Below, in pieces: positions 1 through 8,476 of a stretch of 42,900 nucleotides of DNA. Source of the DNA: Chloroflexota bacterium (lineage in GTDB: Bacteria; Chloroflexota; UBA11872); assembly GCA_028873795.1 (NCBI GenBank), contig JAPPNP010000088.1, positions 1 to 42,900 on the forward strand. Direction: 5' to 3'. The notes below the pieces were generated by a model, which was not told where the DNA came from, did no database searches, and saw nothing but the letters and a program-made list of their open reading frames with translations. Position numbers and translations under genes: made by a program. Position 1 is the first letter of the stretch. Each line of letters begins with the position of its first letter.

Positions 1-45
1 CGCTGCTTCCCCACGGACGATCCGCGGGGCCTTGCAACATACAAG

Positions 46-66
46 GGGCGGGTCTCAGACCCGCCC
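46..66. repeat. TAGGGGC-family palindrome
   Basis: GGGCGGGTC, three bases, GACCCGCCC: a perfect 9-bp stem preceded by ACAAG. It lies downstream of hisF with the next repeat. Confidence 0.7.
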
Positions 67-100
67 GACGCCAAGCATCCGGCGCGCTTCCAGGCATGAC

Positions 101-134
101 CGGACTGGATTCCGGCCTTCGCCGGAATGACGGA
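101..134. repeat. ATTCCGGC hairpin repeat
   Basis: ATTCCGGC (109-116), four bases, GCCGGAAT (121-128), flanked by CGGACTGG and GACGG. A related copy lies at 1268-1300. Downstream of hisF; it may help form the 3' end of the operon transcript but has no T-run. Confidence 0.75.
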
Positions 135-202
135 GGAGTACGCGGGATCTCCTTCCAAGAAGAAGGAACTAACCCAGTGGAAGGAGCTAAACCGGAGGTC
201 CT

Positions 203-1009
203 TCAGCTACCGTTGTGGGCCGATCCGCTGGTTGCGAAGGGGTCCATGCGCATGGGCAGCCCGGCGGCCACCAGCTCCCGCTTGACGCGCTCGATGCTGA
301 TCATCTTGAAGTGAAAGATCGACGCCGCCAGCGCGGCGTGGGCGCGGCCCTCGACCAGCGCCTGGCGGATGTGCTCGATCGACCCGGCGCCGCCCGAGGC
401 GACGACCGGCACTGGCACCGCGTCACAGACGGCGCGCAGCTGGTCCAGGTCATAACCGGCCCGCGTGCCGTCGGCGTCGATGCTGTTCATCACGATCTCG
501 CCCGCGCCAAGCTCGACCCCGCGCTGGGCGACCTCGATGGCATCGAGTCCGGTGGGCGTGCGCCCGCCGTCCAGCACCACCTCCCACCACGGCGTCGCGC
601 GGTCGCTGCGAAGCTGCGCGTCGATCGAAAGCACGATGCACTGCGATCCGAACCGGTCGGCGCCGATCCGAATCAAGTCGGGATCGCGATGGGCGGCGCT
701 GTTGATCGACACCTTCTCCGCCCCGCGCCGCAGCATGGCGTACATGTCGTCGGCGTTGCGCAGACCGCCGCCCACGGTGAGCGGGATGAAGACCTCCGAC
801 GCCACGCGCTCGACCAGGTCGCCCATGATGTCGCGGCCCTCGGCGGAGGCCGTGATGTCGTAGAAGACCAGCTCATCGGCGCCCTCGCGGTCGTAGCGCG
901 CGGCCAGCTCGACGGGATCGCCCGCGTCCACGTCGGCTGAGAACTTCACGCCGCGCACGTTGCGGCCGTTCTTGACGTCGAGACAGGGGATGATGCGGCG
1001 GGTCAGCAC
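203..1009 (-). CDS. hisF: Imidazole glycerol phosphate synthase cyclase subunit
   Basis: HisF uses ammonia from HisH to turn PRFAR into imidazole glycerol phosphate and AICAR in cytoplasmic histidine synthesis. The 268-residue (beta-alpha)8 barrel is full length. Both catalytic aspartates sit at the family positions, Asp11 in PCLDVKNGR and Asp130 in VLSIDAQ, and the phosphate-binding KVSINSAA and ASGGAGS segments are intact. The start is GTG. It is the last gene of the hisS-hisH-hisA-hisF order, but a 333-base repeat-filled gap separates it from hisA, so it is either read through or has its own promoter; I see no convincing one. Identity is secure from sequence alone. Confidence 0.97.
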   Translation of the reverse strand: MLTRRIIPCLDVKNGRNVRGVKFSADVDAGDPVELAARYDREGADELVFYDITASAEGRDIMGDLVERVASEVFIPLTVGGGLRNADDMYAMLRRGAEKVSINSAAHRDPDLIRIGADRFGSQCIVLSIDAQLRSDRATPWWEVVLDGGRTPTGLDAIEVAQRGVELGAGEIVMNSIDADGTRAGYDLDQLRAVCDAVPVPVVASGGAGSIEHIRQALVEGRAHAALAASIFHFKMISIERVKRELVAAGLPMRMDPFATSGSAHNGS

Positions 1010-1033
1010 GCGGATGCGCTCCGTAGGGATTCC

Positions 1034-1111
1034 TGTCCGGTGGCCCAGGCTGCGTGCAGCCTGGGAGACTCAACCACGGCCGGTCCCACGCTGCACGCAG
1101 CGCGGGCCACC
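1034..1111. repeat. Inverted pair of GTGGCCCA-family hairpins
   Basis: The first hairpin is CCCAGGCTGC-GT-GCAGCCTGGG (1044-1065), preceded by GTCCGGTGG. The second, CCCACGCTGC-AC-GCAGCGCGGG (1085-1106) followed by CCACCG, is the same element on the other strand with one mismatch in the stem. Confidence 0.85.
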
Positions 1112-1142
1112 GAAGGCTGCGCCGCGGGCTGGCGACTTCGTC

Positions 1143-1167
1143 GGGCAGCCACAAGGGCTGCCCCTAC
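1143..1167 (-). repeat. TAGGGGC-family repeat
   Basis: GGGCAGCC, five bases, GGCTGCCC then CTAC; on the minus strand it reads GTAGGGGCAGCCCTTGTGGC, the family form. Confidence 0.75.
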
Positions 1168-1267
1168 ATGGCTGCGACCGCCCGACACGGCATCTTTCAT
1201 TCCGAACCGAAGGCGAGGAATCTCCGACGTACGTTCTTGGGTAGGAGAAATGGAATACCGGCGGCCC

Positions 1268-1300
1268 GGACTGGATTCCGTCTTTCGCCGGAATGACGAC
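1268..1300. repeat. ATTCCG hairpin repeat, second copy
   Basis: CGGACTGGATTCCG, a variable loop, CGGAATGACG; shares flanks and stem with the copy at 101-134. Confidence 0.7.
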
Positions 1301-1342
1301 GGGATGGCGCAACGGTCTCCTTTCGCGGGAAGGACGGAGAGG

Positions 1343-2077
1343 CTACACACGGGCTTCGCCAGCCGCTTCGATGGCCTGCTCCAGCGAGAACGCTCCGCGG
1401 TAGAGGGCGCTGCCGATGATGACGCCCGCCGCCCCGGCGTCGCGCAGCCGGGCGATGTCGTCGAGCGAGGCCACGCCGCCCGAGGCGACCACCGGCAGGT
1501 GCTCGCCCACTTGCTCGACCAGGTCGCGTGTGCCCGCGACGTTCGGTCCCTTGAGCATGCCCTCGACGACCACGTCGGTGTACATGATGGCCGCGGCGCC
1601 GGAGTCCACCGCCCGCGCCGCCAACTCGGCGACCGACAGCGTGGATTCCTTGGCCCAGGCGTCGGTGACGGCCATCCCCTCGCGCCCCTCAACCGCCACC
1701 GCGACGCGGCCCGGGTGGCCGCCGGCGGCGCGGGCCAGCAACTCGGGATCGTTCACGGCGGCCGTACCCAGCACGATCCGTGCCGCCCCGTGCCCAAGCA
1801 CCCGCTCGATGTCGGCCTGCGAGCGGATGCCCCCCGCGACCTGCACGGGAACATCGCCCGCGGCCTTGATGATGTCCTCGATGATCGCCGCGTTGGCGCT
1901 GACGCCGTCGCGAGCCCCGTTGAGATCGACGACATGCAGCCATGTCGCGCCCTGGTCCAGCCAGTGCCGGGCCGCCTCCACCGGATCTTCGAAGAACACC
2001 GTCTCGCGGTCGAAGTCACCCTGCACGAGCTGCACGCAGCGACCGCCGCGAATATCGACGGGGGGATAGACCTCCAT
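1343..2077 (-). CDS. hisA: HisA, ProFAR isomerase, with substituted active site
   Basis: HisA normally isomerises ProFAR to PRFAR, the substrate of HisF/HisH. The 244-residue barrel has the first catalytic Asp8 (PPVDIRGGR), the HVVDLNGARDG segment, GGIR, and C-terminal ASGGVAS and GVIIGSAL phosphate loops. Two family acidic positions differ. The second catalytic Asp (Asp127 in the Thermotoga enzyme) aligns with Glu130 in VAVEGREG, and the usual RDGT after the YTD motif reads VEGM. Both changes come from my hand alignment. The ATG overlaps the hisH stop by one base (TGATG), so translation is probably coupled. Context argues strongly for HisA; whether activity is normal is uncertain. Confidence 0.9.
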   Translation of the reverse strand: MEVYPPVDIRGGRCVQLVQGDFDRETVFFEDPVEAARHWLDQGATWLHVVDLNGARDGVSANAAIIEDIIKAAGDVPVQVAGGIRSQADIERVLGHGAARIVLGTAAVNDPELLARAAGGHPGRVAVAVEGREGMAVTDAWAKESTLSVAELAARAVDSGAAAIMYTDVVVEGMLKGPNVAGTRDLVEQVGEHLPVVASGGVASLDDIARLRDAGAAGVIIGSALYRGAFSLEQAIEAAGEARV

Positions 2078-2709
2078 CAGGGACCGGCTGCGTCGCGTGG
2101 ATTCTGCCCCGCCAGGCGCACGAAGTTGGCGTAGAGCCGCAGGCCCGCCGCGCCGCTTTTCTCCGGGTGGAACTGCGTCGCGAAAAGGTTGTCGCGCAGC
2201 AGCGCGCTGGTGAAGGTCACGCTGTAGTCGGTCGTCGCGGCCACGTGCGCCGCGCCGTCGACCGGTGCGTGGTACGAGTGCACGAAGTAGAAGTTGGCGT
2301 CCTGCGGGATTCCCGCGAATAGCGGCGACTCGACCTGCTGGCGGACTTGGTTCCAGCCCATGTGCGGCACGTGCTGGCTCGGCGGGAAGCGCACCACGCG
2401 GCCCGGCACCACGCCCAGGCAGGTGGTGCCGCCGTCCTCATCGCTGGCCTCGTAGAGCACCTGAAGCCCCATGCAGATACCCATATAGGGCACGCCGGCG
2501 TCGATCGCGTCCAGGATCGCCGGGATGACGCCGGCGCGATCCAGGCCGCGCATGGTATCGGCGGCGGCCCCCACGCCGGGCAGGACGACGCCGGTAGCGT
2601 CCCCGATCTCCGACGCATCGTGGGTGACGGTGAACTCGGCGCCGACGTGCCGCAGCGCGCGCTCCACGCTGTGGAGATTGCCGGCCCCGTAGTCGACGAC
2701 CGCGATCAC
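2077..2709 (-). CDS. hisH: Imidazole glycerol phosphate synthase glutaminase subunit
   Basis: HisH is the class I glutamine amidotransferase that hydrolyses glutamine and channels ammonia to HisF. I place the start at a GTG giving IAVVDYGAGNLHSVERAL, the conserved HisH beginning, for 210 residues; the reading frame stays open far upstream but that part lies inside hisS. The nucleophile is the Cys in GICMGLQ, and the His-Glu of the triad is in ATQFHPEKSG. The GTG overlaps the hisS stop in a GTGA, and the hisH stop overlaps the hisA ATG, so three genes are chained. Identity is secure. Confidence 0.95.
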   Translation of the reverse strand: MIAVVDYGAGNLHSVERALRHVGAEFTVTHDASEIGDATGVVLPGVGAAADTMRGLDRAGVIPAILDAIDAGVPYMGICMGLQVLYEASDEDGGTTCLGVVPGRVVRFPPSQHVPHMGWNQVRQQVESPLFAGIPQDANFYFVHSYHAPVDGAAHVAATTDYSVTFTSALLRDNLFATQFHPEKSGAAGLRLYANFVRLAGQNPRDAAGP

Positions 2710-4001
2710 GCGTCGCTCGCGGTCGCCGGACCGGCGAGCACGGACCGCGTGGACGCCACGACGTCGTCGAGCGCCACGTCGACCTGATCGCCGCCGTGGA
2801 GGGGCTTTACGGATATGCGCCCGGCCTCGATCTCGCGTTGGCCCACGATCAGCGCCACGCGCGCGCCGACCGCGTTGGCGCGGCGCAGGTGCGACCGCGG
2901 GCTGGCGGCGGTGTAGCCGGCCTCGGTGGCGATGCCAGCGTTTCGCAGGCTGGCGGCCACGGTGGTCACCACCGGCAACGCCGCGTCGGCCAGGGGCGCG
3001 ATATACACCTCGGGCGGTGGCGGCGACGTCTCCTCGAGCCCCACGCGCCGGCGATTGAGCAGGATCCGCTCGATGCCGCTGCCGAACCCGACGCCCGGCA
3101 GATGCGCGCCGCCAAGCGCCTCGGCCAGAAAGTCGTAGCGCCCGCCGCCGCCGACGGTGCCCTGGGCCCCGCTGTCCGGCGGCACGATCTCGAAGACCGT
3201 GCGGTTGTAGTAGTCCAGGCCGCGGACCAGCCGGTGGTCCAGGGTGCACGGAATATCCAGCGCCCCAAGCAGGCTTCGCAGCGTGTCGAAGTGCTCCCGC
3301 GCCGCGTCGCCGAGGTAGTCCAGGGAACGCGGGGCGTCGTCGCCGACGCGCGCGCAGGGCGGCTTCTTGCAGTCGAGCAGCCGCAGCGGGTTTTGCGTCA
3401 GCCGCATCTGGCAATCGCCGCACAGCCTGTCCGCGTGCGGGGTGAAGTAGGCCACCAAGGCGGCGCGGTATTCCGGCCGCGTCTCGGGGTCGCCAAGCGA
3501 GTTGACGCGCAGCGCCAGGTCCGTGATTCCGAGGGCCTGGAGCGTGCTCCAGAGCAGGTCGATCACCTCGGCGTCCACCGCGGGGCTGGGGTCGCCCAGC
3601 GCTTCCGCGCCGATCTGGTGATGCTCGCGCAAGCGGCCCGCCTGGGGCCGGTCATAGCGGAACACCGGCAGCACGTAGTAGAGCTTCACTGGCTGCGGCA
3701 GCACGTGCATGCCGTGCTGCTGGTAGGCGCGCACGACCGAGGGCGTGCCCTCCGGCCGCAGCGTGAGCGAGTCGCCCCCGCGGTCGTCGAAGGTATACAT
3801 CTCGTTTTGCACGATGTCGGTCGTGGAGCCGGTGCCCTTGTCGAACATCTCGGTGGTCTCGAAGGTCGGCGTGCTGATGGGCTGGAAGTTGCGCAGCCGG
3901 CACTCGCGCGCGAACGTGCGCAGCACGCCTTCCCATGCGGGCGCATCGGCGGGCAAGCGATCGGCCGTGCCACGCGGCCGCCGGAGACCCGAGCTAGGCA
4001 C
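2706..4001 (-). CDS. hisS: Histidyl-tRNA synthetase
   Basis: HisRS, a class II synthetase, charges tRNA-His in the cytoplasm. The protein is 431 residues, a normal length. The early PRGT element, LRPEGT, motif 2 (FRYDRPQAGRLREHHQIGAEALG, with the family's RPQAGR core), the LVRGLDYYNRTVFEI histidine-specific motif and a motif 3 stretch GVGFGSGIERILL are all visible, followed by the C-terminal anticodon-binding domain. The start is GTG just before PSSGLRRPRGTAD. It lies directly upstream of hisH with a 4-base overlap, an arrangement that couples histidine use with histidine synthesis. A 79-base gap separates it from yggT upstream. Confidence 0.96.
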   Translation of the reverse strand: MPSSGLRRPRGTADRLPADAPAWEGVLRTFARECRLRNFQPISTPTFETTEMFDKGTGSTTDIVQNEMYTFDDRGGDSLTLRPEGTPSVVRAYQQHGMHVLPQPVKLYYVLPVFRYDRPQAGRLREHHQIGAEALGDPSPAVDAEVIDLLWSTLQALGITDLALRVNSLGDPETRPEYRAALVAYFTPHADRLCGDCQMRLTQNPLRLLDCKKPPCARVGDDAPRSLDYLGDAAREHFDTLRSLLGALDIPCTLDHRLVRGLDYYNRTVFEIVPPDSGAQGTVGGGGRYDFLAEALGGAHLPGVGFGSGIERILLNRRRVGLEETSPPPPEVYIAPLADAALPVVTTVAASLRNAGIATEAGYTAASPRSHLRRANAVGARVALIVGQREIEAGRISVKPLHGGDQVDVALDDVVASTRSVLAGPATASDA

Positions 4002-4080
4002 GAGGCTTGGACCTTGGCGACGGCGCGGTCATGAAGGCTGCGCCCGCGGCGCGGGGCTGAACGATAGACACGGCACTTCG

Positions 4081-4341
4081 CTACTGCAGCGCGAGCGCCA
4101 CGATCAACCGCCACACGATCTGAATCACCACGATCGCGATCAGCGGTGAGAGGTCGATCATCCAGGACGAGGGCAATCGATTGCGGATCGGCGCGAGAAT
4201 CGGCTCGGTGACGTCGATGAGCAGACGCATCAGCGGGTGGCTGGGGTCTTGCACGAACCAGGACAGCAGCGCGCGACCGACGATCGCGAACACCAGAATC
4301 GTGACCAGGATGTCGAGAAAGCTGATGAGACCAGTCAGCAT
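4081..4341 (-). CDS. yggT: YggT family membrane protein
   Basis: A small integral membrane protein of 86 residues, the usual single-unit YggT length. It has two hydrophobic spans, about residues 5-28 and 65-84, around the family motif VGRALLSWFVQDPSHPLMRLL and PILAPIRNRLP. The family is typically found beside yggS and near ftsZ, and its role is linked to envelope or division functions, but the molecular activity is not known. The ATG overlaps the end of yggS by 7 bases, so the two are probably co-translated. Identity is good from the motif and context. Confidence 0.92.
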   Translation of the reverse strand: MLTGLISFLDILVTILVFAIVGRALLSWFVQDPSHPLMRLLIDVTEPILAPIRNRLPSSWMIDLSPLIAIVVIQIVWRLIVALALQ

Positions 4342-5081
4342 GGCGAGTCCATCGGTGGTGGCGCGGGCACGGCGCTCGCGGCGGTCGGGCGACTGCCAAA
4401 GATAGCCCGTCCCACGCGAATCATCGTCGACCCCTCGGCAATCGCGGCGCCGAAATCGTCCGTCATGCCCATGGAAAGCTCCGTCAGCGGCTGATTGGGG
4501 AGCTTCGGCCGCAACGCGTCGCGCGCCTCGCGCAGCTCACGAAAGCAGGCGCACAGGGCGGCGAGGTCACCGCCCAGCGGACCGATAGTCATGAGGCCGC
4601 GCAGCGTCAAGCCCGTCTCGCGGTCGATAACCTCGCACAGCCGGCCAAGGTCCGCCAGCGCTACGCCCTCCTGGGTGGTCGCGCCGGTGAGGTTCACCTG
4701 GGCCAACACGTCCACGGGCCGGGTCTCGCGCACGGCGTCCAGCCGGCGGGCCAGTCGCGGGGAGTCAACACTCTGGATGCAGTCGAAGCGTTGAACCGCC
4801 GTCCGCGCTTTGTTGCGCTGCAAATGCCCGATGAGATGCCAGGCGCCGCCGCCGACCTGGGGAATCTTCGCATCGGCCTCTTGGACTCGATTCTCGCCAA
4901 ACGTCGCAAGCCCGGCGGCCAGCGCCGCACGCACCACGTCGGCCGGCACGGTCTTGGTGACCGCCACCAGCTCGACGGTGTCCGGCGAGCGGCCGACCGC
5001 GGCGCAGGCGGCCGCGATCTCCTCGCGCACCGCCGCGATGCGCAGGCGTAATCCTTGTTCGACCGTAGCCGCACCCTGCAT
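4335..5081 (-). CDS. yggS: YggS/PLPBP pyridoxal phosphate homeostasis protein
   Basis: A cytoplasmic PLP-binding protein of the alanine-racemase-like barrel fold, thought to buffer PLP and influence amino-acid balance rather than catalyse a known reaction. The 248 residues include the PLP lysine, Lys43 in VAVTKTVP, plus FGENRVQEA, WHLIGHLQRNK, SMGMTDDF and GSTMIRVGRAIFG, all signatures of the family. The ATG is 55 bases downstream of the ftsZ stop, in the same direction. The ftsZ-yggS-yggT order is widespread in bacteria. The C-terminal 15 residues are Pro/Ala-rich and not conserved. Confidence 0.95.
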   Translation of the reverse strand: MQGAATVEQGLRLRIAAVREEIAAACAAVGRSPDTVELVAVTKTVPADVVRAALAAGLATFGENRVQEADAKIPQVGGGAWHLIGHLQRNKARTAVQRFDCIQSVDSPRLARRLDAVRETRPVDVLAQVNLTGATTQEGVALADLGRLCEVIDRETGLTLRGLMTIGPLGGDLAALCACFRELREARDALRPKLPNQPLTELSMGMTDDFGAAIAEGSTMIRVGRAIFGSRPTAASAVPAPPPMDSPC

Positions 5082-5136
5082 CCCGCCATTTTAGGCCCGG
5101 ACGGACTCCGGCGGCGGTTGGCGGTTGGTCGTTCGC

Positions 5137-6288
5137 CTACCCCGCGGACTTGCGCCGCAGGAATGCCGGGATCTCGATCTCGGGCAGCGCCTCGGGACCA
5201 GGCGAGAAGTCGAGCTCGCGCACCCGCGGCGAGGCCGGCGTTCGAGCGCGCGTCCGCGCGGCGGGGCGCACTTCCTTGCGCTCGTGCTGGAAGCCCGTCG
5301 CGATCACCGTCACGTGAATCCGACCTTCGAGCGACTCGTCGACCACGGTGCCGAAGATGATGTTGGCGTTCGGGTCGGCCGTCTTGGCCACGATCTCGGC
5401 CGCCTCGTTCACCTCGTACAGCGTCATGTCCGAGCCGCCGGTGAAGTTCAGCAGCACGCCGCGCGCGCCGTCCATGGACGTGTCGAGCAGCGGGCTGTTG
5501 AGGGCCTGCGTGATGGCGTCGGTGGCGCGGGTTTCGCCCTGACCCTCGCCCATGGCCATCAGCGCGGTCCCGGCATCGGTCATGACGGCCCGCACGTCGT
5601 TGAAGTCCAGGTTGATGAGCCCAGGCATGGTGATGAGGTCCGACACGCCCTGGATGGCCTGCCGCAGCACGTCGTCGGCCAGCGCGAAGGCCTCGCTGAT
5701 CGTGGACTTGGCGTCGGCCACGTTGAGCAGCCGGTCGTTGGGGATCACCACCAGCGTGTCGACCCGCTCGCCGAGGTCTTGGATTCCGTCGTCGGCCACG
5801 CGAGCGCGCGCCGTGCCTTCGAATGCAAAGGGCCGCGTGACCACGCCCACGGTCAGCGCGTCGCTCTCCTGCGCGATGTCGGCCACGACCGGGGCGCCGC
5901 CCGTGCCGGTGCCGCCGCCCATGCCGGCGGCGATGAAGATCATGTCGGCGCCTTCGAGCGACTGCCGCAGGTCCTCGGCCGATTCCTCGGCGGCCTTGTG
6001 TCCCAGCACCGGGTTTCCGCCCGACCCGAGCCCGCGAGTGGCCTTTTCGCCAATGTGCACGCGCACGGAGGCCTGCGAGCGCATGAGCGCTTGGGCGTCG
6101 GTGTTGACGGTGATGAATTCCACCCCGCTGACGTCGACGTCGATCATTCGGTCGACGGCGTTGCTCCCGCCGCCTCCCACACCGACTACCTTGATGGTGG
6201 CGGATTGATCGCTAGAGGCCGAGGCCGCCTGGCGCCGCGGCGTCGTGAGCCGTGTAATGCGTCCCGTGCTGCCGGTATCGTCGTTCAT
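5137..6288 (-). CDS. ftsZ: Cell division GTPase FtsZ
   Basis: The tubulin-like GTPase that assembles the Z ring at mid-cell. The protein has 383 residues. After a variable N-terminus of about 30 residues come VVGVGGGGSNAV, the tubulin signature GGGTGTG (about 124-130) and the T7 synergy loop NLDFNDV (about 226-232). A short Arg/Pro-rich linker leads to a conserved C-terminal peptide, EIEIPAFLRR, the site that binds FtsA. The ATG has a GGGGA Shine-Dalgarno-like stretch upstream. It follows ftsA with a 108-base gap that contains a CATAAT on the coding strand near 6360-6365, a possible weak secondary promoter that I cannot confirm. Confidence 0.98.
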   Translation of the reverse strand: MNDDTGSTGRITRLTTPRRQAASASSDQSATIKVVGVGGGGSNAVDRMIDVDVSGVEFITVNTDAQALMRSQASVRVHIGEKATRGLGSGGNPVLGHKAAEESAEDLRQSLEGADMIFIAAGMGGGTGTGGAPVVADIAQESDALTVGVVTRPFAFEGTARARVADDGIQDLGERVDTLVVIPNDRLLNVADAKSTISEAFALADDVLRQAIQGVSDLITMPGLINLDFNDVRAVMTDAGTALMAMGEGQGETRATDAITQALNSPLLDTSMDGARGVLLNFTGGSDMTLYEVNEAAEIVAKTADPNANIIFGTVVDESLEGRIHVTVIATGFQHERKEVRPAARTRARTPASPRVRELDFSPGPEALPEIEIPAFLRRKSAG

Positions 6289-6396
6289 GTCAGGGTCCCC
6301 TGTCGCCGGAGTCCAGCGCTGGCGGACGTCATGCGGTCAGCTCGCGCGTTCGGCCACTCATTATGCACAACAGTAAAGCGTCTGTGGGACATTTCG

Positions 6397-7647
6397 TCAG
6401 GCTGCGGCGGGCGAGACCAGACCGCGGAGCCAGGAGCCGAGGCTGGTGAGCACGCCGCCGGGCCGCCGCACGGGACGCTGGTCCAGCCAGCCGTGGTCCG
6501 AGGGAGGAGCGGCGCCCATGAGCGTCAGCCCAATGGCGGTGCTGAACTGCGGCTCGCGCATGCCCTCGTCAAGTCCCCAGAGCGCCTGTGGCCGGCCGAG
6601 CGCCACGGGGAGCTCCAAGATGCCGGACGCCTTGGCCGCGAGTCCCGAGATCAGCGACCCTCCGCCCGTCAATACGACGCCGGCGGTGAGCACGTCGTAG
6701 TACCCGCTGCGCACGATTTCATCCTTCACGTGGGTAAAGATCTCCTCCATGCGCGCGTCGATCACCTGGGCCAGGTCGCGGCGCCGAACCGCGACCGGCG
6801 CGCCGTAGTCAAAGCCGGGCACCTCGACGGCCGACTCGTCGGCATCGACATAGGGATCGGCGCGGCCGTGCTGGATCTTGAGCGCTTCGGCCACCCGCAA
6901 CGGCAGCCGCAGGCCGCGCGCGATGTCCGAGGTCACCAGCGCGCCGCCCATGGGCAGCACGGCAATGTGCCAGCAGGCGTCGCCCACGTAGATGGCCACG
7001 TCCGTCGTGCCGCCGCCGATGTCCACCACCGCCGCGCCCTCGCGCCGCTGGTCTTCCGTGAGACACGACGCGGCCGACGCCAGCGGCTGCAGAACCCGAT
7101 CGCGAATCTCGCAGCCGGCCCCCGACACGCAGCGCTCGAGGTTAGTCATGGCGTTGGTGGCGCCTGTCACCACGTGCGCCTCGACCTTCAGACAACGACC
7201 GGTGAGGCCGCGCGGATCCAGCACGTCGGTCAGATGGTCGACGCTGAAGGTCTTGGGAATGACGGCGGCAATCTCGCGCTCGGCGGGCAGGGAAATGGCC
7301 GCCGCGCTCCGCACGATGGTGTTCATGTGCCGGGGTCGCACCGTCGGATCGTCGGCGCCCAGCCGCAGCTCGGCATGTTGGCTGTGGGACTGCAAATGTC
7401 CCCCGGCGATCCCGGCCACTACGCGCCGCACCCGCGTCTGCGACGCCTCCTCGGCGCGCATCACCGCGTCGTCGATCGCCTTGATCGTCTGCACGATGTC
7501 AACCACTTGGCCGCCCTTGAGGCCAAGCGACGGCGCCGTGCCGATGCCCAAGACATGCAGCCGCGTGTCCTGGTATTCCTGACCAACGACCACACACGTC
7601 TTGGTCGTTCCGACGTCCAACCCGACGACCGTTCGATTGCGTCCCAA
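6397..7647 (-). CDS. ftsA: Cell division protein FtsA
   Basis: An actin-like ATPase that tethers FtsZ filaments to the membrane and recruits division proteins. The protein is 416 residues, a normal length. It has the phosphate-1 motif VVGLDVGTTKTCVVV at the N-terminus, the phosphate-2 motif VVDIGGGTTDVAIY near residue 208, and an adenosine motif VVLTGGGSLISGL. The C-terminus, LTSLGSWLRGLV, looks like the amphipathic membrane-targeting helix. The start is TTG with a GGAG nine bases upstream. It lies between ftsQ (61-base gap) and ftsZ, the classical order. Confidence 0.96.
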   Translation of the reverse strand: MGRNRTVVGLDVGTTKTCVVVGQEYQDTRLHVLGIGTAPSLGLKGGQVVDIVQTIKAIDDAVMRAEEASQTRVRRVVAGIAGGHLQSHSQHAELRLGADDPTVRPRHMNTIVRSAAAISLPAEREIAAVIPKTFSVDHLTDVLDPRGLTGRCLKVEAHVVTGATNAMTNLERCVSGAGCEIRDRVLQPLASAASCLTEDQRREGAAVVDIGGGTTDVAIYVGDACWHIAVLPMGGALVTSDIARGLRLPLRVAEALKIQHGRADPYVDADESAVEVPGFDYGAPVAVRRRDLAQVIDARMEEIFTHVKDEIVRSGYYDVLTAGVVLTGGGSLISGLAAKASGILELPVALGRPQALWGLDEGMREPQFSTAIGLTLMGAAPPSDHGWLDQRPVRRPGGVLTSLGSWLRGLVSPAAA

Positions 7648-7708
7648 CGTCTGCTACTCCAGTGCCCCCCGGATGTCTGCTGACTCAGCCCCTGCCGCCT
7701 GCGCTATC

Positions 7709-8476
7709 TCACGGAGAATCCCCGATCGTGCTGATCAGCGGCGGGGCGTTGGAAGTGCGATAGGTCGGGCGGTCCACCGGGCGCAGGTCCACCGACGCGA
7801 TGCGCTCGCCGCGGCGGGTGGCGCGTTCGAGCACCGCCTGCAGCGCCACGAGCTTGGGCTCGAGCCGGTCAATGCCTCCAAATCGCAGCTCGCGGCCGGA
7901 GTGGTCGATGACCGTGAGGTTGCCGGCGGCGTACTGAATCCGGTTGGGAAACACGCGCAGCAACGGCAAGTTGCTCTGCAACTGGTAGGCGGCCAGCAAG
8001 GCGGGCTGATTGACGTGCTCGCCGGGAGCCGGCTCACGCACGGCGGTTTCCTCGATCGTCAATTCGAGATCGGGCCGGTAGCGCGCCGCCAGGATCTGGC
8101 CGTCGGCGTCAACCAGGTAGCTCTGGCCGCCGATAATCCAGTTGGCCACCGGCGCGTCGTAGGCAATCGTCACCGTGAGATGGCCATCCACGGATACGTC
8201 GACCAGCGCATCGGCGACGCCTGGGATTTCCTGCAGCTCTTCTCGGATGGCGGCGGTATCGATGCGAAACACGCTGGCCCCCACGAATTGGCCGACGAAG
8301 GATTCGATCTGTTCCGCGCTCACCACCACCGGCGGCGACGACGCCGCCCGATGCACGGTGATGTTGCGCACCTTCATCACGGGTGAGGTGAGCATCCACA
8401 CCAGCAGGATGGTGGCGAGGCCGGCGATAGCCAGCGACAGCAGGTGAAGGCGCCAGATGCGAGGTTCCGTGGTCAT
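7709..8476 (-). CDS. ftsQ: Cell division protein FtsQ/DivIB
   Basis: A bitopic membrane protein that links the cytoplasmic Z ring to septal peptidoglycan synthesis through FtsL/FtsB. I start it at the ATG giving MTTEPRIWRLHLL, which overlaps the murB stop in an ATGA, for 255 residues; the frame is open further upstream but only inside murB. A single membrane span lies at about residues 10-32, followed by a POTRA-like region (VMKVRNITVHRA, IESFVGQFVGASVFRI) and a beta-rich FtsQ domain. Sequence conservation is low, as usual for FtsQ; position between murB and ftsA supports the call. Confidence 0.88.
   Translation of the reverse strand: MTTEPRIWRLHLLSLAIAGLATILLVWMLTSPVMKVRNITVHRAASSPPVVVSAEQIESFVGQFVGASVFRIDTAAIREELQEIPGVADALVDVSVDGHLTVTIAYDAPVANWIIGGQSYLVDADGQILAARYRPDLELTIEETAVREPAPGEHVNQPALLAAYQLQSNLPLLRVFPNRIQYAAGNLTVIDHSGRELRFGGIDRLEPKLVALQAVLERATRRGERIASVDLRPVDRPTYRTSNAPPLISTIGDSP

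Larger units (their letters stand above)
1010..1342. other. Repeat-filled gap between hisA and hisF
   Basis: This 333-base gap contains no supported gene. It holds two GTGGCCCA-family hairpins in opposite orientation, one TAGGGGC-family copy, and two ATTCCG-type repeats (near 1195 and 1268). Such density inside the his operon is unusual. Confidence 0.7.

Noticed and set aside
150-167. Hairpin TCCTTC/GAAGGA after hisF as a terminator
   Set aside because: The stem is only six pairs and is not followed by a T-run on the transcript strand.
6360-6365. CATAAT upstream of ftsZ as a separate promoter
   Set aside because: No matching -35 hexamer at a normal distance, so it is mentioned only as a weak possibility.
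5125-7683. Open frame of 852 codons on the plus strand opposite ftsZ and ftsA
   Set aside because: It is antisense to two certain genes, contains low-complexity Arg/His/Gly-rich sequence, and is the expected result of third-position GC bias.
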